Shown piece after piece: positions 9,124 through 17,962 of a DNA stretch of 51,201 bases. The DNA comes from Bacteroidota bacterium. GTDB lineage: Bacteria > Bacteroidota > Bacteroidia > JABEUT01. Position numbers and translations under genes: made by a program. The stretch covers positions 1 to 51,201 of the forward strand of contig JABCZW010000015.1 of the NCBI GenBank assembly GCA_013289475.1, read 5' to 3'. The notes below the pieces were generated by a model, which was not told where the DNA came from, searched no databases, and saw only the letters and a program-made list of their open reading frames with translations. How positions within the stretch are numbered: the first letter of the stretch is position 1; the number at the start of each line of letters is the position of its first letter.

Positions 9124-10107
9124 ATGATGAACGACTTAATAAATGGTTTTCCCAAGCAGTTAGAAGAGGCAGTAGCTATTGCTCAGAATGCCAGGCTTTC
9201 TAAATCCAAGAACGCAATTAATAAATTAGTTATCTGTGGGCTTGGCGGCTCGGGTATTGGCGGCACCATTTTAAAAGAAACCGTATTGCATGAAGCTACC
9301 GTACCTATCGAGGTAATGAAAAGCTATACCCTTCCTGCCTATGTAAATGAAAACACCCTTGTTATTTGTTCATCGTATTCGGGTAATACTGAAGAAACAC
9401 TTGAATCGTTTGCAGCAGCAAAAAAGTGTAAGGCGCATATAGTATGTGTTACATCGGGGGGTAAATTGCTGGAGCTCGCAAAAGAAAATGGTTATGATGC
9501 TATTGTTATTCCGGGTGGTATGCCCCCAAGGGCTTGCCTGGGCTATTCGCTCACACAGCTTTTCAAAATTGCCGAGTTTCACGGTATAGCTTCTTCGTAT
9601 TCGGCCCAAATACTTTCTTCGGTAAAATTACTTGTTGAAAACCAGGCTTCGTTAATGAAGGCAGCACAGCGAATGGCAGAAATATTAGTTGATAAGTACC
9701 CTGCTATATACTGCACTTCGCTGCACGAAGGAGTTGCTATAAGGTTCAGGCAGCAGTTAAATGAAAATGCAAAAATACTTTGCTGGCACCACGTAATACC
9801 GGAGATGAACCACAATGAACTGGTAGGCTGGAGCCATGAGTATAATGAAGTAGCTGTACTTATTTTCAGGGATAGCGAGGAACATCCACGCAATGATTTG
9901 CGTATTGACTTATGTAAAAAAATATTCGAAAAATATGCCCAGGTCGTAATTGAAATACAATCGAAAGGTAAAACGGCACTGGAGAAGAAATTGTACTGGA
10001 TATATTTTGGTGATTGGGTGTCGTGGTACCTGTCTGAACTCAGGCATGTAGATGCCCTGGAAGTGAAAGTTATTGATCAGCTAAAAAATGACCTTGCCGG
10101 CAAATAA
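9124..10107 (+). CDS. Bifunctional phosphoglucose/phosphomannose isomerase family (SIS domains)
   Basis: This 327-residue protein has two SIS (sugar isomerase) folds. The first has the glycine-rich phosphosugar loop GLGGSGIGG (about residues 38-46) and the sugar-phosphate-binding SSYSGNTEET (about 81-91). The later stretch LNENAKILCWHHVIPEMNHNELVGW holds the conserved glutamate and histidine region of the compact PGI/PMI family, which interconverts fructose-6-phosphate with glucose-6-phosphate or mannose-6-phosphate in the cytosol. The length fits this short family rather than classical 550-residue PGI. ATG at 9127 is an alternative start one codon later. The 3' end overlaps lipB by 20 bases in another frame, implying co-transcription. 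Whether both isomerase activities are present cannot be told from sequence alone. Confidence 0.85.
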   Translation: MMNDLINGFPKQLEEAVAIAQNARLSKSKNAINKLVICGLGGSGIGGTILKETVLHEATVPIEVMKSYTLPAYVNENTLVICSSYSGNTEETLESFAAAKKCKAHIVCVTSGGKLLELAKENGYDAIVIPGGMPPRACLGYSLTQLFKIAEFHGIASSYSAQILSSVKLLVENQASLMKAAQRMAEILVDKYPAIYCTSLHEGVAIRFRQQLNENAKILCWHHVIPEMNHNELVGWSHEYNEVAVLIFRDSEEHPRNDLRIDLCKKIFEKYAQVVIEIQSKGKTALEKKLYWIYFGDWVSWYLSELRHVDALEVKVIDQLKNDLAGK

Positions 10108-10810
10108 GCATACCGTTGTCTTTAAAGACATTGGCCTTATTGATTACAAAGAAGCCTGGGACTACCAGGAATCATTATTTAAAGAAGTAGTAAATAAGAA
10201 ACTGGCCAATCGTCAGTTACCTGAAGAAGAACACCAATTTACCGGTAACTATTTACTTTTTTGCGAACATCCTCACGTATTTACCATTGGCAAAAGTGGT
10301 TCTGAAGAAAATCTTTTAATAAAACAAGACCAGCTTCAGCAACGTAACATTGCTTATTACAAAATAAACAGGGGCGGAGACATTACATATCATGGCCCTG
10401 GGCAGGTAGTATCCTACCCTATTTTTAACCTCGATTATTTTTTTACCGATATACACCGTTACATGCGCTTTTTAGAAGAAGCTGTAATACGTATGCTGGC
10501 AGAATATGGCATTAAAGGCGAAAGGTTAAAAGGAATGACCGGTGTTTGGCTCGATGCCGATCATCCGGCCAAGGCGCGTAAAATTTGCGCCATGGGCGTT
10601 CGTACCAGCCATTGGGTTACTATGCATGGCATAGCCCTGAATGTGCAACCCGATCTGCGTTATTTTTCACTGATAGTTCCCTGCGGAATAACTGATAAAA
10701 CAGTTACATCAATGGCACAGGAATTAAAGTATGAACCAGATACAGCCGAAGTGAAAAAACGCTTAAAAAAGCACATAGCTGATGTATTTGAGTTTCAATA
10801 TGCTGATTAA
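10088..10810 (+). CDS. lipB: Octanoyl-[acyl-carrier-protein]:protein N-octanoyltransferase LipB
   Basis: LipB transfers octanoyl groups from ACP to lipoyl domains, the first step of lipoate assembly in the cytosol. The 240-residue protein has the hallmark RGGDITYHGPGQVVSYPIFNL region (about 93-113). The catalytic pair is also visible: Lys165 in KICAMGVR and Cys199 in PCGITDKTVTSM. Their 34-residue spacing equals that of the characterised mycobacterial enzyme (Lys142/Cys176). The N-terminal extension includes an insertion rich in charged residues, common in Bacteroidota LipB. The start at 10088 lies inside the isomerase gene, so translation is probably coupled; no better internal ATG precedes the conserved region. 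lipA is not in the window. Confidence 0.95.
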   Translation: MTLPANKHTVVFKDIGLIDYKEAWDYQESLFKEVVNKKLANRQLPEEEHQFTGNYLLFCEHPHVFTIGKSGSEENLLIKQDQLQQRNIAYYKINRGGDITYHGPGQVVSYPIFNLDYFFTDIHRYMRFLEEAVIRMLAEYGIKGERLKGMTGVWLDADHPAKARKICAMGVRTSHWVTMHGIALNVQPDLRYFSLIVPCGITDKTVTSMAQELKYEPDTAEVKKRLKKHIADVFEFQYAD

Positions 10811-10846
10811 TTCCTGTTTTTAGCAATTTTTAACCTTTTCCGCATA

Positions 10847-10875
10847 TTGTATGGGCTAAAGGTAGAATAGCTTTG
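10847..10875 (+). promoter_or_regulatory. Promoter TTG-N18-TAGCTTTG
   Basis: TTG at 10847-10849 and TAGCTTTG at 10868-10875 are spaced by 18 bases and fit the Bacteroidota promoter consensus. The start codon of the first M13 peptidase lies 72 bases downstream, so the leader is moderately long. It probably serves both tandem peptidase genes. Confidence 0.7.
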
Positions 10876-10946
10876 CAACGCAATATAATGCACCCTGTAA
10901 TATTATTTAAATGTTAAATTGCATTCTTTAATTTATCCTTCTTCTT

Positions 10947-13076
10947 ATGAAAAAATCAAGTTTTTATGCGCTTGCCATTTATTTTACTTTGGGCTTTGCC
11001 ATATTTACAATTTCATGTAAACATGAAACCGATGCCGAGAAATATAAAGGAGAAGTTGGGCTTTCTTATTTTGATACTACTGTAAAACCACAAGATGATT
11101 TTTACAAATATGTTAACGGAAATTGGCTGAAAAAAAATCCGGTTCCGGCAACTGAAGCAGCCTGGGGCAGTTTTAATGTGCTCAATGACACTATTCTTGC
11201 ACGCTTGCGCAAGATTCTGGAAACTACCTCTTCAAATAAACAAGCTTCACATGGTTCAGTAGAACAAAAGGTGGGCGACCTGTATGCCACTATGATGGAT
11301 TCGGTTAACCTGAATAAAAATGGAATTACACCTTTAAATGATGAGTTTGCTAAAATAAATGCAATATCTGATAATAAATCGCTTTGGGCAGAGGTTGCAC
11401 ACCTTATGAAAATTGGCCCTGATGTTATGTTTGGTTTTGGTATAGAGCAAGACCCGAAAATAAGCACCAAAGAAATTTGCACAGTAATGCAAGGTGGTAT
11501 GTCCTTGCCTGCTAAAGATTATTATATCGAGGATAACCAGACTTTTAAAATGCTGCGTGGGAAATTTCTTGAGTACGCAACCCAGCTATTTCAGCAAATG
11601 GGTGAATCGGTTGATGTTGCAGGTAAAGACGCCCAAAAAATATTGGATATAGAAACACAGATGGCAACTTCCTCTATGTCGAGCACAGAGTTGAGAAATA
11701 TACAGGCACAGTATAATAAAATGCCTATGAATGAACTGGAAAAGATCACTCCTGATATTGACTGGGCAAGCATTCGTGAAACATTTGGCATAAAGTCTAT
11801 CGATTCTATTATTGTAGCACAGCCTTTGTTTATGAAACAACTGAGCGAAATGACAAAATCGGTTTCCATAGATAATTGGAAAACCTATTTACGTTTCCAC
11901 CTCCTTTCAAGTGAAGCTGATAAGCTTAGTGATACCCTGAACAAGATAAGTTTTAACTTTTGGGGGAAGACATTTACCGGTGCCACCGAAATGCAGCCCC
12001 GCTGGAAACGTTCGGTTGAATCTACCAGTGGCGGACTGGGCCAGTTAGTGGGTCAGCTTTATGTGGCTAAGTATTTTAGCCCTGAAGCCAAACAAAAGGT
12101 AAATGAAATGGTTACCGATATTATTGCTGCTTATAAGGAACGCATAAGCAAAGTTACCTGGATGAGCCCTGAAACTAAAAAATATGCTTTGGCTAAACTT
12201 GATAAAATTACACTGAAGCTTTGCTACCCTGATAAATGGAAAGACTATTCAGCTCTTACTATCAGCAGGGATGCATTTGTATTAAATGCTTTCAGGATCA
12301 GTGAGTTTGAAACAAATTACGAGGTGAATAAATTAGGCAAACCGGTTGACCGTACCGAATGGGGCATGTCGCCACAAACGGTTAATGCCTCATACAATCC
12401 TTCTATGAACGAAATTATGTTTCCGGCCGCCATTATGCAACCTCCCTTCTTTGACCCTAACAGAGATGATGCAATGAATTACGGAGCTATGGGTTCTGTA
12501 ATAGGCCATGAGCTTACGCATGGTTTCGATGACCAGGGTTCGCAATCAGATGCCGAAGGTAACCTGCATAAATGGTGGACCGACCAGGATTCGATCAGCT
12601 TTCATAAAAAACTTAAAGTTGTTATTAACCAGTTCAACAACTATTTTATAACCGATACCATGCGTGTAAATGGTGTATTAACCAATGACACCATGCGCGT
12701 AAAAGGTGAACTAACCATTGGCGAAAACACTGCTGACTTTGGCGGGCTTACTATTGCTTACAATGCATTAGAGAACAAACTTAAGGACCATCCTGAAGGT
12801 ATTGTTGATGGCTTTACTCCTGAACAACGTTTTTTTATTGCATGGGCACAGGCATGGAGGCAAAATATACGCTCGGCTTATTTAAAAGAGTCAGTAACAT
12901 TAGACCCCCATTCTCCTGCTATTTTCAGAACCAATGGCCCACTTTCCAATATGCCTGAATTCTTCAAGGCTTTCAGTGTATCGGGCCGCGAGCATGATCC
13001 CGAATTCAGAGGATTTGATATTAAGCCAGGCGATGGTATGTACAGGGCAGACAGTGTACGTGCATCTATATGGTAA
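10947..13076 (+). CDS. M13 family zinc metallopeptidase (neprilysin/PepO-like), predicted lipoprotein
   Basis: This 709-residue M13 endopeptidase has the zinc motif GHELTHGFD (His521, Glu522, His525) and the third-ligand/active-site motif ENTADFGGL. The conserved C-terminal GDGMYRADSVRASIW matches the usual xMxPxxKCRVW-type end of the family in relaxed form. The N-terminus is a lipoprotein signal peptide with lipobox TISC and acylation at Cys24, followed by acidic residues. It should therefore sit in the outer membrane or inner leaflet facing the periplasm, or on the surface. M13 enzymes cleave short peptides. A near-identical paralogue follows at 13156, with which it shares even the bases just upstream of the start. 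It also contains an 11-codon internal tandem duplication (12654-12719) absent from the paralogue. Confidence 0.93.
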   Translation: MKKSSFYALAIYFTLGFAIFTISCKHETDAEKYKGEVGLSYFDTTVKPQDDFYKYVNGNWLKKNPVPATEAAWGSFNVLNDTILARLRKILETTSSNKQASHGSVEQKVGDLYATMMDSVNLNKNGITPLNDEFAKINAISDNKSLWAEVAHLMKIGPDVMFGFGIEQDPKISTKEICTVMQGGMSLPAKDYYIEDNQTFKMLRGKFLEYATQLFQQMGESVDVAGKDAQKILDIETQMATSSMSSTELRNIQAQYNKMPMNELEKITPDIDWASIRETFGIKSIDSIIVAQPLFMKQLSEMTKSVSIDNWKTYLRFHLLSSEADKLSDTLNKISFNFWGKTFTGATEMQPRWKRSVESTSGGLGQLVGQLYVAKYFSPEAKQKVNEMVTDIIAAYKERISKVTWMSPETKKYALAKLDKITLKLCYPDKWKDYSALTISRDAFVLNAFRISEFETNYEVNKLGKPVDRTEWGMSPQTVNASYNPSMNEIMFPAAIMQPPFFDPNRDDAMNYGAMGSVIGHELTHGFDDQGSQSDAEGNLHKWWTDQDSISFHKKLKVVINQFNNYFITDTMRVNGVLTNDTMRVKGELTIGENTADFGGLTIAYNALENKLKDHPEGIVDGFTPEQRFFIAWAQAWRQNIRSAYLKESVTLDPHSPAIFRTNGPLSNMPEFFKAFSVSGREHDPEFRGFDIKPGDGMYRADSVRASIW
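12654..12719 (+). repeat. 33-bp in-frame tandem duplication inside the first M13 gene
   Basis: Bases 12654-12686 and 12687-12719 are diverged copies encoding DTMRVNGVLTN and DTMRVKGELTI. The paralogue at 13156 has a single copy (near LDSMNVKGELTI), so the extra unit arose in this gene or was lost in the other. It sits just before the ENTADFGGL motif and lengthens a loop by 11 residues. Confidence 0.8.
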
Positions 13077-13155
13077 TATTTTAAAACCTGAACTAAATTG
13101 AATATCCTCCTCATTATTAAATTATTAAATTGCGTCCTTTAATTTATCTATCATT

Positions 13156-15252
13156 ATGAAAAAAGCACATTTTTATGGCCCTGCCATCTGCATTACATTA
13201 AGTCTTAACCTGTTTGCGCAAACTAGCAAGCCTGTTAGCGATGCTAAAAAATATAAAGGCGAAGTGGCCCGCGCCAATTTTGATACTGCAGTAAAACCGC
13301 AGGATAATTTTTACGAATATGTAAATGGCAATTGGCTCAAGAATAATCCTATACCTGCTACCGAAGCAGCATGGGGTAGTTTTAATGTACTTAATGATAG
13401 TATTGTTCATCGCTTACGCACAATTTTAAATACTGCAGCCGCAAAAAAAGACGCACCGCATGGTTCAGTTGAACAAAAAATTGGTGACTTGTTTGCAACC
13501 ATGATGGACTCGGTGAGCCTGAATAAAAACGGAATTGCACCTTTAAATGATGAGTTTGCTAAAATAAATGCCATATCAGATAATAAATCGCTTTGGGCGG
13601 AGGCTGCACATATTATGAAAATAGGCCCCGATGTAATGTTTGGTTCAGGCGTGGAACAAGATGCTAAAATAAGCACCAAGGAAGTATTTACCCTTGGCCA
13701 GGGTGGTATGACACTGCCTGCTAAGGATTACTATATACAGGATAAGCCATTCTTTAAAAATATCCGGGCCAAGTTCCTTGAATATGCAACTCAAATATTT
13801 GAGCAAATGGGCGAATCTGCCGATGCAGCTGCTAAAGACGCTCAAAAAATAATGGATATGGAAACCCAGATGGCCAATGCATCTATGTCTCGTACCGAGC
13901 AAAGGAATATACAGGCACAGTATAACAAAATGCCAATGGCAGATTTTGAAAAATCTACTCCTAACATTGACTGGACAACCATTTTCCAAACTTTCGGCAT
14001 AAAAGCAGTCGACACTGTTATTGTTGCTCAGCCTTTATTTATGAAGCAGATCAACGATATGACAAAATCAGTTTCTATGGATGATTGGAAAACGTATTTA
14101 CGTTTCCACCTTCTTTCGGGCGAAGCAGGTAAATTAAGCGATACACTTTCAAAGATCAGCTTCAATTTCTGGGGAAGGACATTCCAGGGAGCAACCGAAA
14201 TGCAACCGCGCTGGAAACGTTCAGTGGAAGGTACAAGCCGTTCCGTTGGCCAGTTATTAGGCCAGCTTTATGTAGCACAGTATTTCAGCCCTGAAGCTAA
14301 AGCCAGGGTGCATGAAATGGTGGTTAATATTATTGCTGCCTATAAAGAGCGTATTACCAATGTAAGCTGGATGAGCCCTGAAACTAAGAAATATGCTATA
14401 GCCAAGCTCGATAAGGTTATGTTAAAACTTTGCTACCCTGATAAGTGGAAAGACTATACAGCACTTGACATTAAGCGCGATGCTTATGTATTGAACTCTT
14501 TCAGGATTAACGAATTTGAATTTAACTACGACATTAGTAAATTAGGCAAACCTGTTGACCGCACCGAATGGGGCATGTCTCCTCAAACAGTTAATGCATA
14601 CTACAACCCTTCTATGAATGAGATCGTGTTTCCTGCGGCTATTATGCAGCCTCCTTTTTTCGATGCAAGCAGGGACGATGCAATGAACTACGGAGCTATG
14701 GGCGCTGTAATTGGCCACGAGCTTACCCATGGTTTTGATGACCAGGGCTCGCAATTTGATGCAGAAGGCAATATGCAAAAATGGTGGACCGACCAGGATT
14801 CTACCCGTTTCCATAACAAACTACAGGTAATTATTGACCAGTTTAACGGTTACACGCTCGATTCTATGAATGTTAAAGGTGAACTTACCATTGGTGAAAA
14901 TACTGCTGACTTTGGCGGGCTTACCATTGCTTACACAGCTTTGCAAACCGACCTTAAAATGCACCCTGAAGGCGTTGTTGATGGATTTACACCTAACCAA
15001 AGATTCTTTATAGCATGGGCACAGGCATGGAGGCAAAACACCAGGCCAAGCTATGAGAAACAGATGATCACTACCAATCCGCACTCGCCTAATATTTTCA
15101 GGGCTAATGGGCCGCTTTCTAATATGCCTGAGTTTTATAAGGCATTTAGTGTTGGTACTGAAAAGAAACAGAACCCAGAGTTTAAAGGCTTTGAAATTAA
15201 GCCGGGCGATGGTATGTACCGTGCTGATAACGTTAGGGCATCAATCTGGTAA
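13156..15252 (+). CDS. M13 family zinc metallopeptidase (neprilysin/PepO-like), predicted soluble periplasmic paralogue
   Basis: This 698-residue paralogue of the preceding gene is very similar along its whole length. It has the intact zinc site GHELTHGFD (His521, Glu522, His525), ENTADFGGL and the same C-terminus RADNVRASIW. Unlike its neighbour it carries a type I signal peptide with cleavage near LFAQT and no lipobox cysteine, so it is predicted to be soluble in the periplasm or secreted. The bases preceding both start codons are also alike (TTAAATTGC, then TTTAATTTATC), so the duplicated unit included the leader. No clear promoter separates the two genes, so they are probably co-transcribed. 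The pair ends at a strong palindromic hairpin at 15271-15300. Confidence 0.93.
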   Translation: MKKAHFYGPAICITLSLNLFAQTSKPVSDAKKYKGEVARANFDTAVKPQDNFYEYVNGNWLKNNPIPATEAAWGSFNVLNDSIVHRLRTILNTAAAKKDAPHGSVEQKIGDLFATMMDSVSLNKNGIAPLNDEFAKINAISDNKSLWAEAAHIMKIGPDVMFGSGVEQDAKISTKEVFTLGQGGMTLPAKDYYIQDKPFFKNIRAKFLEYATQIFEQMGESADAAAKDAQKIMDMETQMANASMSRTEQRNIQAQYNKMPMADFEKSTPNIDWTTIFQTFGIKAVDTVIVAQPLFMKQINDMTKSVSMDDWKTYLRFHLLSGEAGKLSDTLSKISFNFWGRTFQGATEMQPRWKRSVEGTSRSVGQLLGQLYVAQYFSPEAKARVHEMVVNIIAAYKERITNVSWMSPETKKYAIAKLDKVMLKLCYPDKWKDYTALDIKRDAYVLNSFRINEFEFNYDISKLGKPVDRTEWGMSPQTVNAYYNPSMNEIVFPAAIMQPPFFDASRDDAMNYGAMGAVIGHELTHGFDDQGSQFDAEGNMQKWWTDQDSTRFHNKLQVIIDQFNGYTLDSMNVKGELTIGENTADFGGLTIAYTALQTDLKMHPEGVVDGFTPNQRFFIAWAQAWRQNTRPSYEKQMITTNPHSPNIFRANGPLSNMPEFYKAFSVGTEKKQNPEFKGFEIKPGDGMYRADNVRASIW

Positions 15253-15270
15253 AAAATCATTCTTATTATT

Positions 15271-15300
15271 GTAAAAAGCCATACTAGTATGGCTTTTTAC
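15271..15300 (+). terminator. Perfect palindromic hairpin terminator after the M13 pair
   Basis: The 30 bases are a perfect palindrome centred on ACTAGT, with AAAAAGCC and GGCTTTTT at the outer arms. The run of A on one side and T on the other lets it work as an intrinsic terminator in either direction. It starts 19 bases after the M13 stop codon. Confidence 0.75.
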
Positions 15301-15385
15301 ATTTTTGGTGGTTCTTATCCGGTAAGTCAAAACAAGAAAACTTAAGATTTAGTACCCTTGAATATCTATAATTAACAAGGTATTG

Positions 15386-15393
15386 TATATTTG
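15386..15393 (+). promoter_or_regulatory. -7 element (TATATTTG) of the tRNA-Ser gene
   Basis: TATATTTG lies 15 bases upstream of the mature tRNA 5' end and is followed by CAC. A TTG at 15358-15360 is 25 bases upstream, slightly longer than the usual 17-23 spacing. Confidence 0.65.
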
Positions 15394-15408
15394 CACCCTT
15401 AAATTTCA

Positions 15409-15495
<87 letters not shown>

Positions 15496-15501
15496 AAAAC
15501 A

Positions 15502-15527
15502 AAAAAGCTGCTGAAAAGCGGCTTTTT
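15502..15527. terminator. Hairpin terminator between tRNA-Ser and the convergent hydrolase gene
   Basis: A 10-bp stem (15502-15511 with 15518-15527, one G-U pair on the tRNA-side transcript) closes a 6-base loop. A-runs and T-runs at the flanks make it usable from both sides. It ends the tRNA transcript and lies just past the stop codon of the minus-strand hydrolase. Confidence 0.75.
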
Positions 15528-15539
15528 CGTTTTAATCTT

Positions 15540-16424
15540 TCAAGATCCTTCTGTCCTTTGTACTAGCTTAGCTATATGACTAGCAAATTCAGGCCATAAT
15601 GGTGGTGGAAAGCCATGTCCCACACCTTCAAATATTACCAGTTCGGCACCCGGAATGGCTTCAGCAGTGGCTTTTCCGCCACTTACATTAATCATCTTAT
15701 CCGAATCTCCATGTATTACAAGAGTCGGTATGCGCAACAGGCGTAGTTTTTCCGTACGGTCACCTGATTTCAAAACAGCTATTTTTTGGCGTAGTGAGCC
15801 AAGAGAATCATGATCGCGGTCCCAGGCACGGCCTGCATTCGCAGCAGCAGTCGTTTCATCTATCGGATATTTTGGCGAACCAACGGCTTTGAAAGCCTTA
15901 ACCTGCCATTCTATAAAAGCTTGCCTCTCACCGGGCGCTGCACCCAAAGGGGCCAGTGCAGCCCAATCGGGCTCGCCTATTGAAAGGTTTCCGGTAGTAG
16001 ACATCATAGAAGTAAGTGATTTAACTCTTTCAGGATATTCTATTGCAATAGTTTGCGCTATCATTCCACCTAAAGAGGCGCCAACGATATGCGCACTTTT
16101 TAAACCAAGAGTATCCATTAACCCAATCGTATCCGCTGCCATGTCGGAAAGAGTATACGAAACAGAAGAAAAATCCCCTTTCATAGCGGCAGCAAAGTCA
16201 GGCTTAGGGGCATTATTGAAGTGGGTAGAAAGGCCGCAGTCTCGATTATCGAAACGTATAAGCTGCAAGCCGCGATTAACCAGTTCTGTACAAAACCCAT
16301 CAGGCCATGCATACATTTGTCCGCCCATTATAAGCAACACAGAAGGCGATGTAACATCACCCAATCGCTGATAAGCTATTTCAATCTTTGAGGGGCCTAT
16401 GTTAACTGCCTTTTCTTCTTTCAT
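15540..16424 (-). CDS. Alpha/beta hydrolase
   Basis: This 294-residue cytosolic alpha/beta-hydrolase-fold protein has no signal peptide. The catalytic triad is visible: nucleophile Ser117 in GASLGG, acid Asp242 in HGDSD and His270 in GVGHGF. The oxyanion region is LLIMGG, followed by the RFDNRDCGLS strand-turn common to carboxylesterase and haloalkane-dehalogenase-like members. Related proteins are esterases, lactonases or C-C hydrolases, so the substrate cannot be assigned. It is a single gene, convergent with tRNA-Ser. The opposite-strand open frame inside it is a shadow. A weak -7-like TACTTTAG lies just upstream of its start on the minus strand. Confidence 0.88.
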   Translation of the reverse strand: MKEEKAVNIGPSKIEIAYQRLGDVTSPSVLLIMGGQMYAWPDGFCTELVNRGLQLIRFDNRDCGLSTHFNNAPKPDFAAAMKGDFSSVSYTLSDMAADTIGLMDTLGLKSAHIVGASLGGMIAQTIAIEYPERVKSLTSMMSTTGNLSIGEPDWAALAPLGAAPGERQAFIEWQVKAFKAVGSPKYPIDETTAAANAGRAWDRDHDSLGSLRQKIAVLKSGDRTEKLRLLRIPTLVIHGDSDKMINVSGGKATAEAIPGAELVIFEGVGHGFPPPLWPEFASHIAKLVQRTEGS

Positions 16425-16504
16425 AATATGTATTGGTTTACTAAAGTATTTAAAAGAATAAAGATTGATTTGGAGTTTTGTAAATATTTTTCAGTAAACA
16501 ATAT

Positions 16505-16627
16505 ATGACAATAAGCACCGTTTTATATTTAGATACCATTGCATACGGCAATCCTATTTTCCCCGGTACCACGCCTCGTAATACTTCAGGTTTTTCTTTG
16601 TGCGGAAATGTTATTAGTTTAGCATAA
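16505..16627 (+). CDS. Possible 40-codon leader ORF upstream of the ECF sigma gene
   Basis: An ATG at 16505 opens a 40-codon frame that ends in TAA at 16625-16627, 14 bases before the sigma gene start. The product is of neutral composition with no membrane segment or known motif. It could be a translated leader that influences the sigma gene, or simply chance; only its position speaks for it. Confidence 0.2.
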   Translation: MTISTVLYLDTIAYGNPIFPGTTPRNTSGFSLCGNVISLA

Positions 16628-16641
16628 GCAAAGAAAAAATC

Positions 16642-17445
16642 ATGACACTAGAATTGTTCAACCAGGAGTTTGAAGGCATTGTTGGCCAACTTAAGTCGTA
16701 CCTTTTAAGAATTACCGCAAGCATTGCCGATGCAGAAGATATTGTACAGGATACCTATATTAAAGCACAGGAGAAACTCAGCACCTTCAGAGAAGAGTCT
16801 TCTTTAAAAACATGGCTGTTTACAATTGCATCGAACCTGGCAAAAGATAATTTAAGGGTACAAAAACGCTGGGTTGAGAATGTAACCGATATAACTAAAG
16901 CGGCAGCTTTGTCAAACAAAAAGTTCTTTGAAGAAGCAATGCACATAAGAACTACTTCGCCACAAGGACAGTTTGAAATAAAAGAACATATTGCTTTTTG
17001 CTTTACCTGCATTTCGAAATCATTACCGCTGGAACAGCAGCTCTGTATTTTTTTAAAAGAGGTATACGAGTTTAAGGTTTCTGAAATAACTACCATCCTC
17101 AATACTACTGAAGCAATGGTTAAGTATTATTTACATACCGGCAGAACTAAAATGATAAACGTATTTGAGGGCCGCTGCGCATTAATTAATAAAGAAGGGG
17201 TTTGCCATCAGTGTTCTGAATTAAATGGCATATTTAATCCGAAACAAAAAGCTCAGGAAGAAGTAATGAAAATTGAAATGGCACAGGAGGCAGAGAAAGG
17301 TGATAAGGAACATTTATTTGACCTGAGAATGGCTATTTTGAGAGAAATTGACCCTTTTAAGTCAAAAGCATCGGAACTGCAACTACATCATTTAGAGCAC
17401 AATAGGCAGCTTATGGATAATTATTTAGAAAAAACTTCCATTTAA
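16642..17445 (+). CDS. ECF-type sigma-70 factor with cysteine-containing C-terminal extension
   Basis: This 267-residue protein has sigma region 2 at about residues 10-80 (ADAEDIVQDTYIKAQ, then TWLFTIASNLAKDNLR) and region 4 at about 115-175 (LPLEQQLCIFLKEVYEFKVSEITTILNTTEAMVK). An extension of about 90 residues follows, beginning with Cys179-x8-Cys188-x2-Cys191 (CHQC) and continuing as a charged helical tail. Most ECF factors end after region 4 and are held by an anti-sigma factor; none is visible here, so the tail may sense a metal or redox signal and control activity in cis. The next three genes on the same strand are close and probably co-transcribed. The start is set by ATG at 16642, just after an A-rich stretch. 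Target promoters are unknown. Confidence 0.9.
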   Translation: MTLELFNQEFEGIVGQLKSYLLRITASIADAEDIVQDTYIKAQEKLSTFREESSLKTWLFTIASNLAKDNLRVQKRWVENVTDITKAAALSNKKFFEEAMHIRTTSPQGQFEIKEHIAFCFTCISKSLPLEQQLCIFLKEVYEFKVSEITTILNTTEAMVKYYLHTGRTKMINVFEGRCALINKEGVCHQCSELNGIFNPKQKAQEEVMKIEMAQEAEKGDKEHLFDLRMAILREIDPFKSKASELQLHHLEHNRQLMDNYLEKTSI

Positions 17446-17502
17446 CCCTATCGTTTTCTTTTGCCCGTTCGTCAAAAGAGTATAACCAAAAGAAAACCAA
17501 TT

Positions 17503-17946
17503 ATGGCAACAACAGTAAAAACAACTTTTAGCCGCGAAACTTCGGTTAGCGCAGATATTAAAGCCGATGCAGCTATTGTATGGGCACTATTAACCAAAGC
17601 ATCTGATTATCCGAGATGGAACTCAACAGTAACCTCACTGGAAGGAAACATTGCCTTAGGAGAAACCATAAAATTAAAATCGATACTGGATGCGAAACGC
17701 ACTTTTAAACTAAAGGTGAAAGAATTTGAACCTGAAAAGAAATTAGTTTGGGGCGATGGACAAGGGAACAGAGTATACACTATCACCAAGAATGGAAACG
17801 GAGCAGTAAAATTTTCAATGGTTGAAAAGATTGGCGGGCTTATGTTTCCTATGTATGCCAAAATGATTCCCCCGTTCGACCAGTCATTCGACCAATTTGC
17901 AAGTGACCTGAAAAAAGAATCGGAAACAATAATGAACTCTAAATAA
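17503..17946 (+). CDS. SRPBCC family protein (START/Bet v1-like fold)
   Basis: This protein of about 147 residues has the typical SRPBCC pattern. An N-terminal strand is followed by KADAAIVWALLTKASDYPRWNSTV (about 18-42), then the strands of a hydrophobic-pocket barrel (LKVKEFEPEKKLVWGDGQG) and a long C-terminal helix from about residue 115. The family binds lipids or small hydrophobic ligands; no catalytic residue is evident and the ligand is unknown. A TTG 42 bases upstream in frame would add 14 basic residues, but ATG at 17503 is preferred because the domain begins there. It follows the sigma gene by 57 bases and is likely part of its operon. Confidence 0.85.
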   Translation: MATTVKTTFSRETSVSADIKADAAIVWALLTKASDYPRWNSTVTSLEGNIALGETIKLKSILDAKRTFKLKVKEFEPEKKLVWGDGQGNRVYTITKNGNGAVKFSMVEKIGGLMFPMYAKMIPPFDQSFDQFASDLKKESETIMNSK

Positions 17947-17962
17947 TTCAAACCCAATAAAA

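Noticed and set aside
15889..16371. 160-codon plus-strand frame opposite the alpha/beta hydrolase
   Set aside because: It is antisense to a gene with a complete catalytic triad, and its translation has no recognisable domain.
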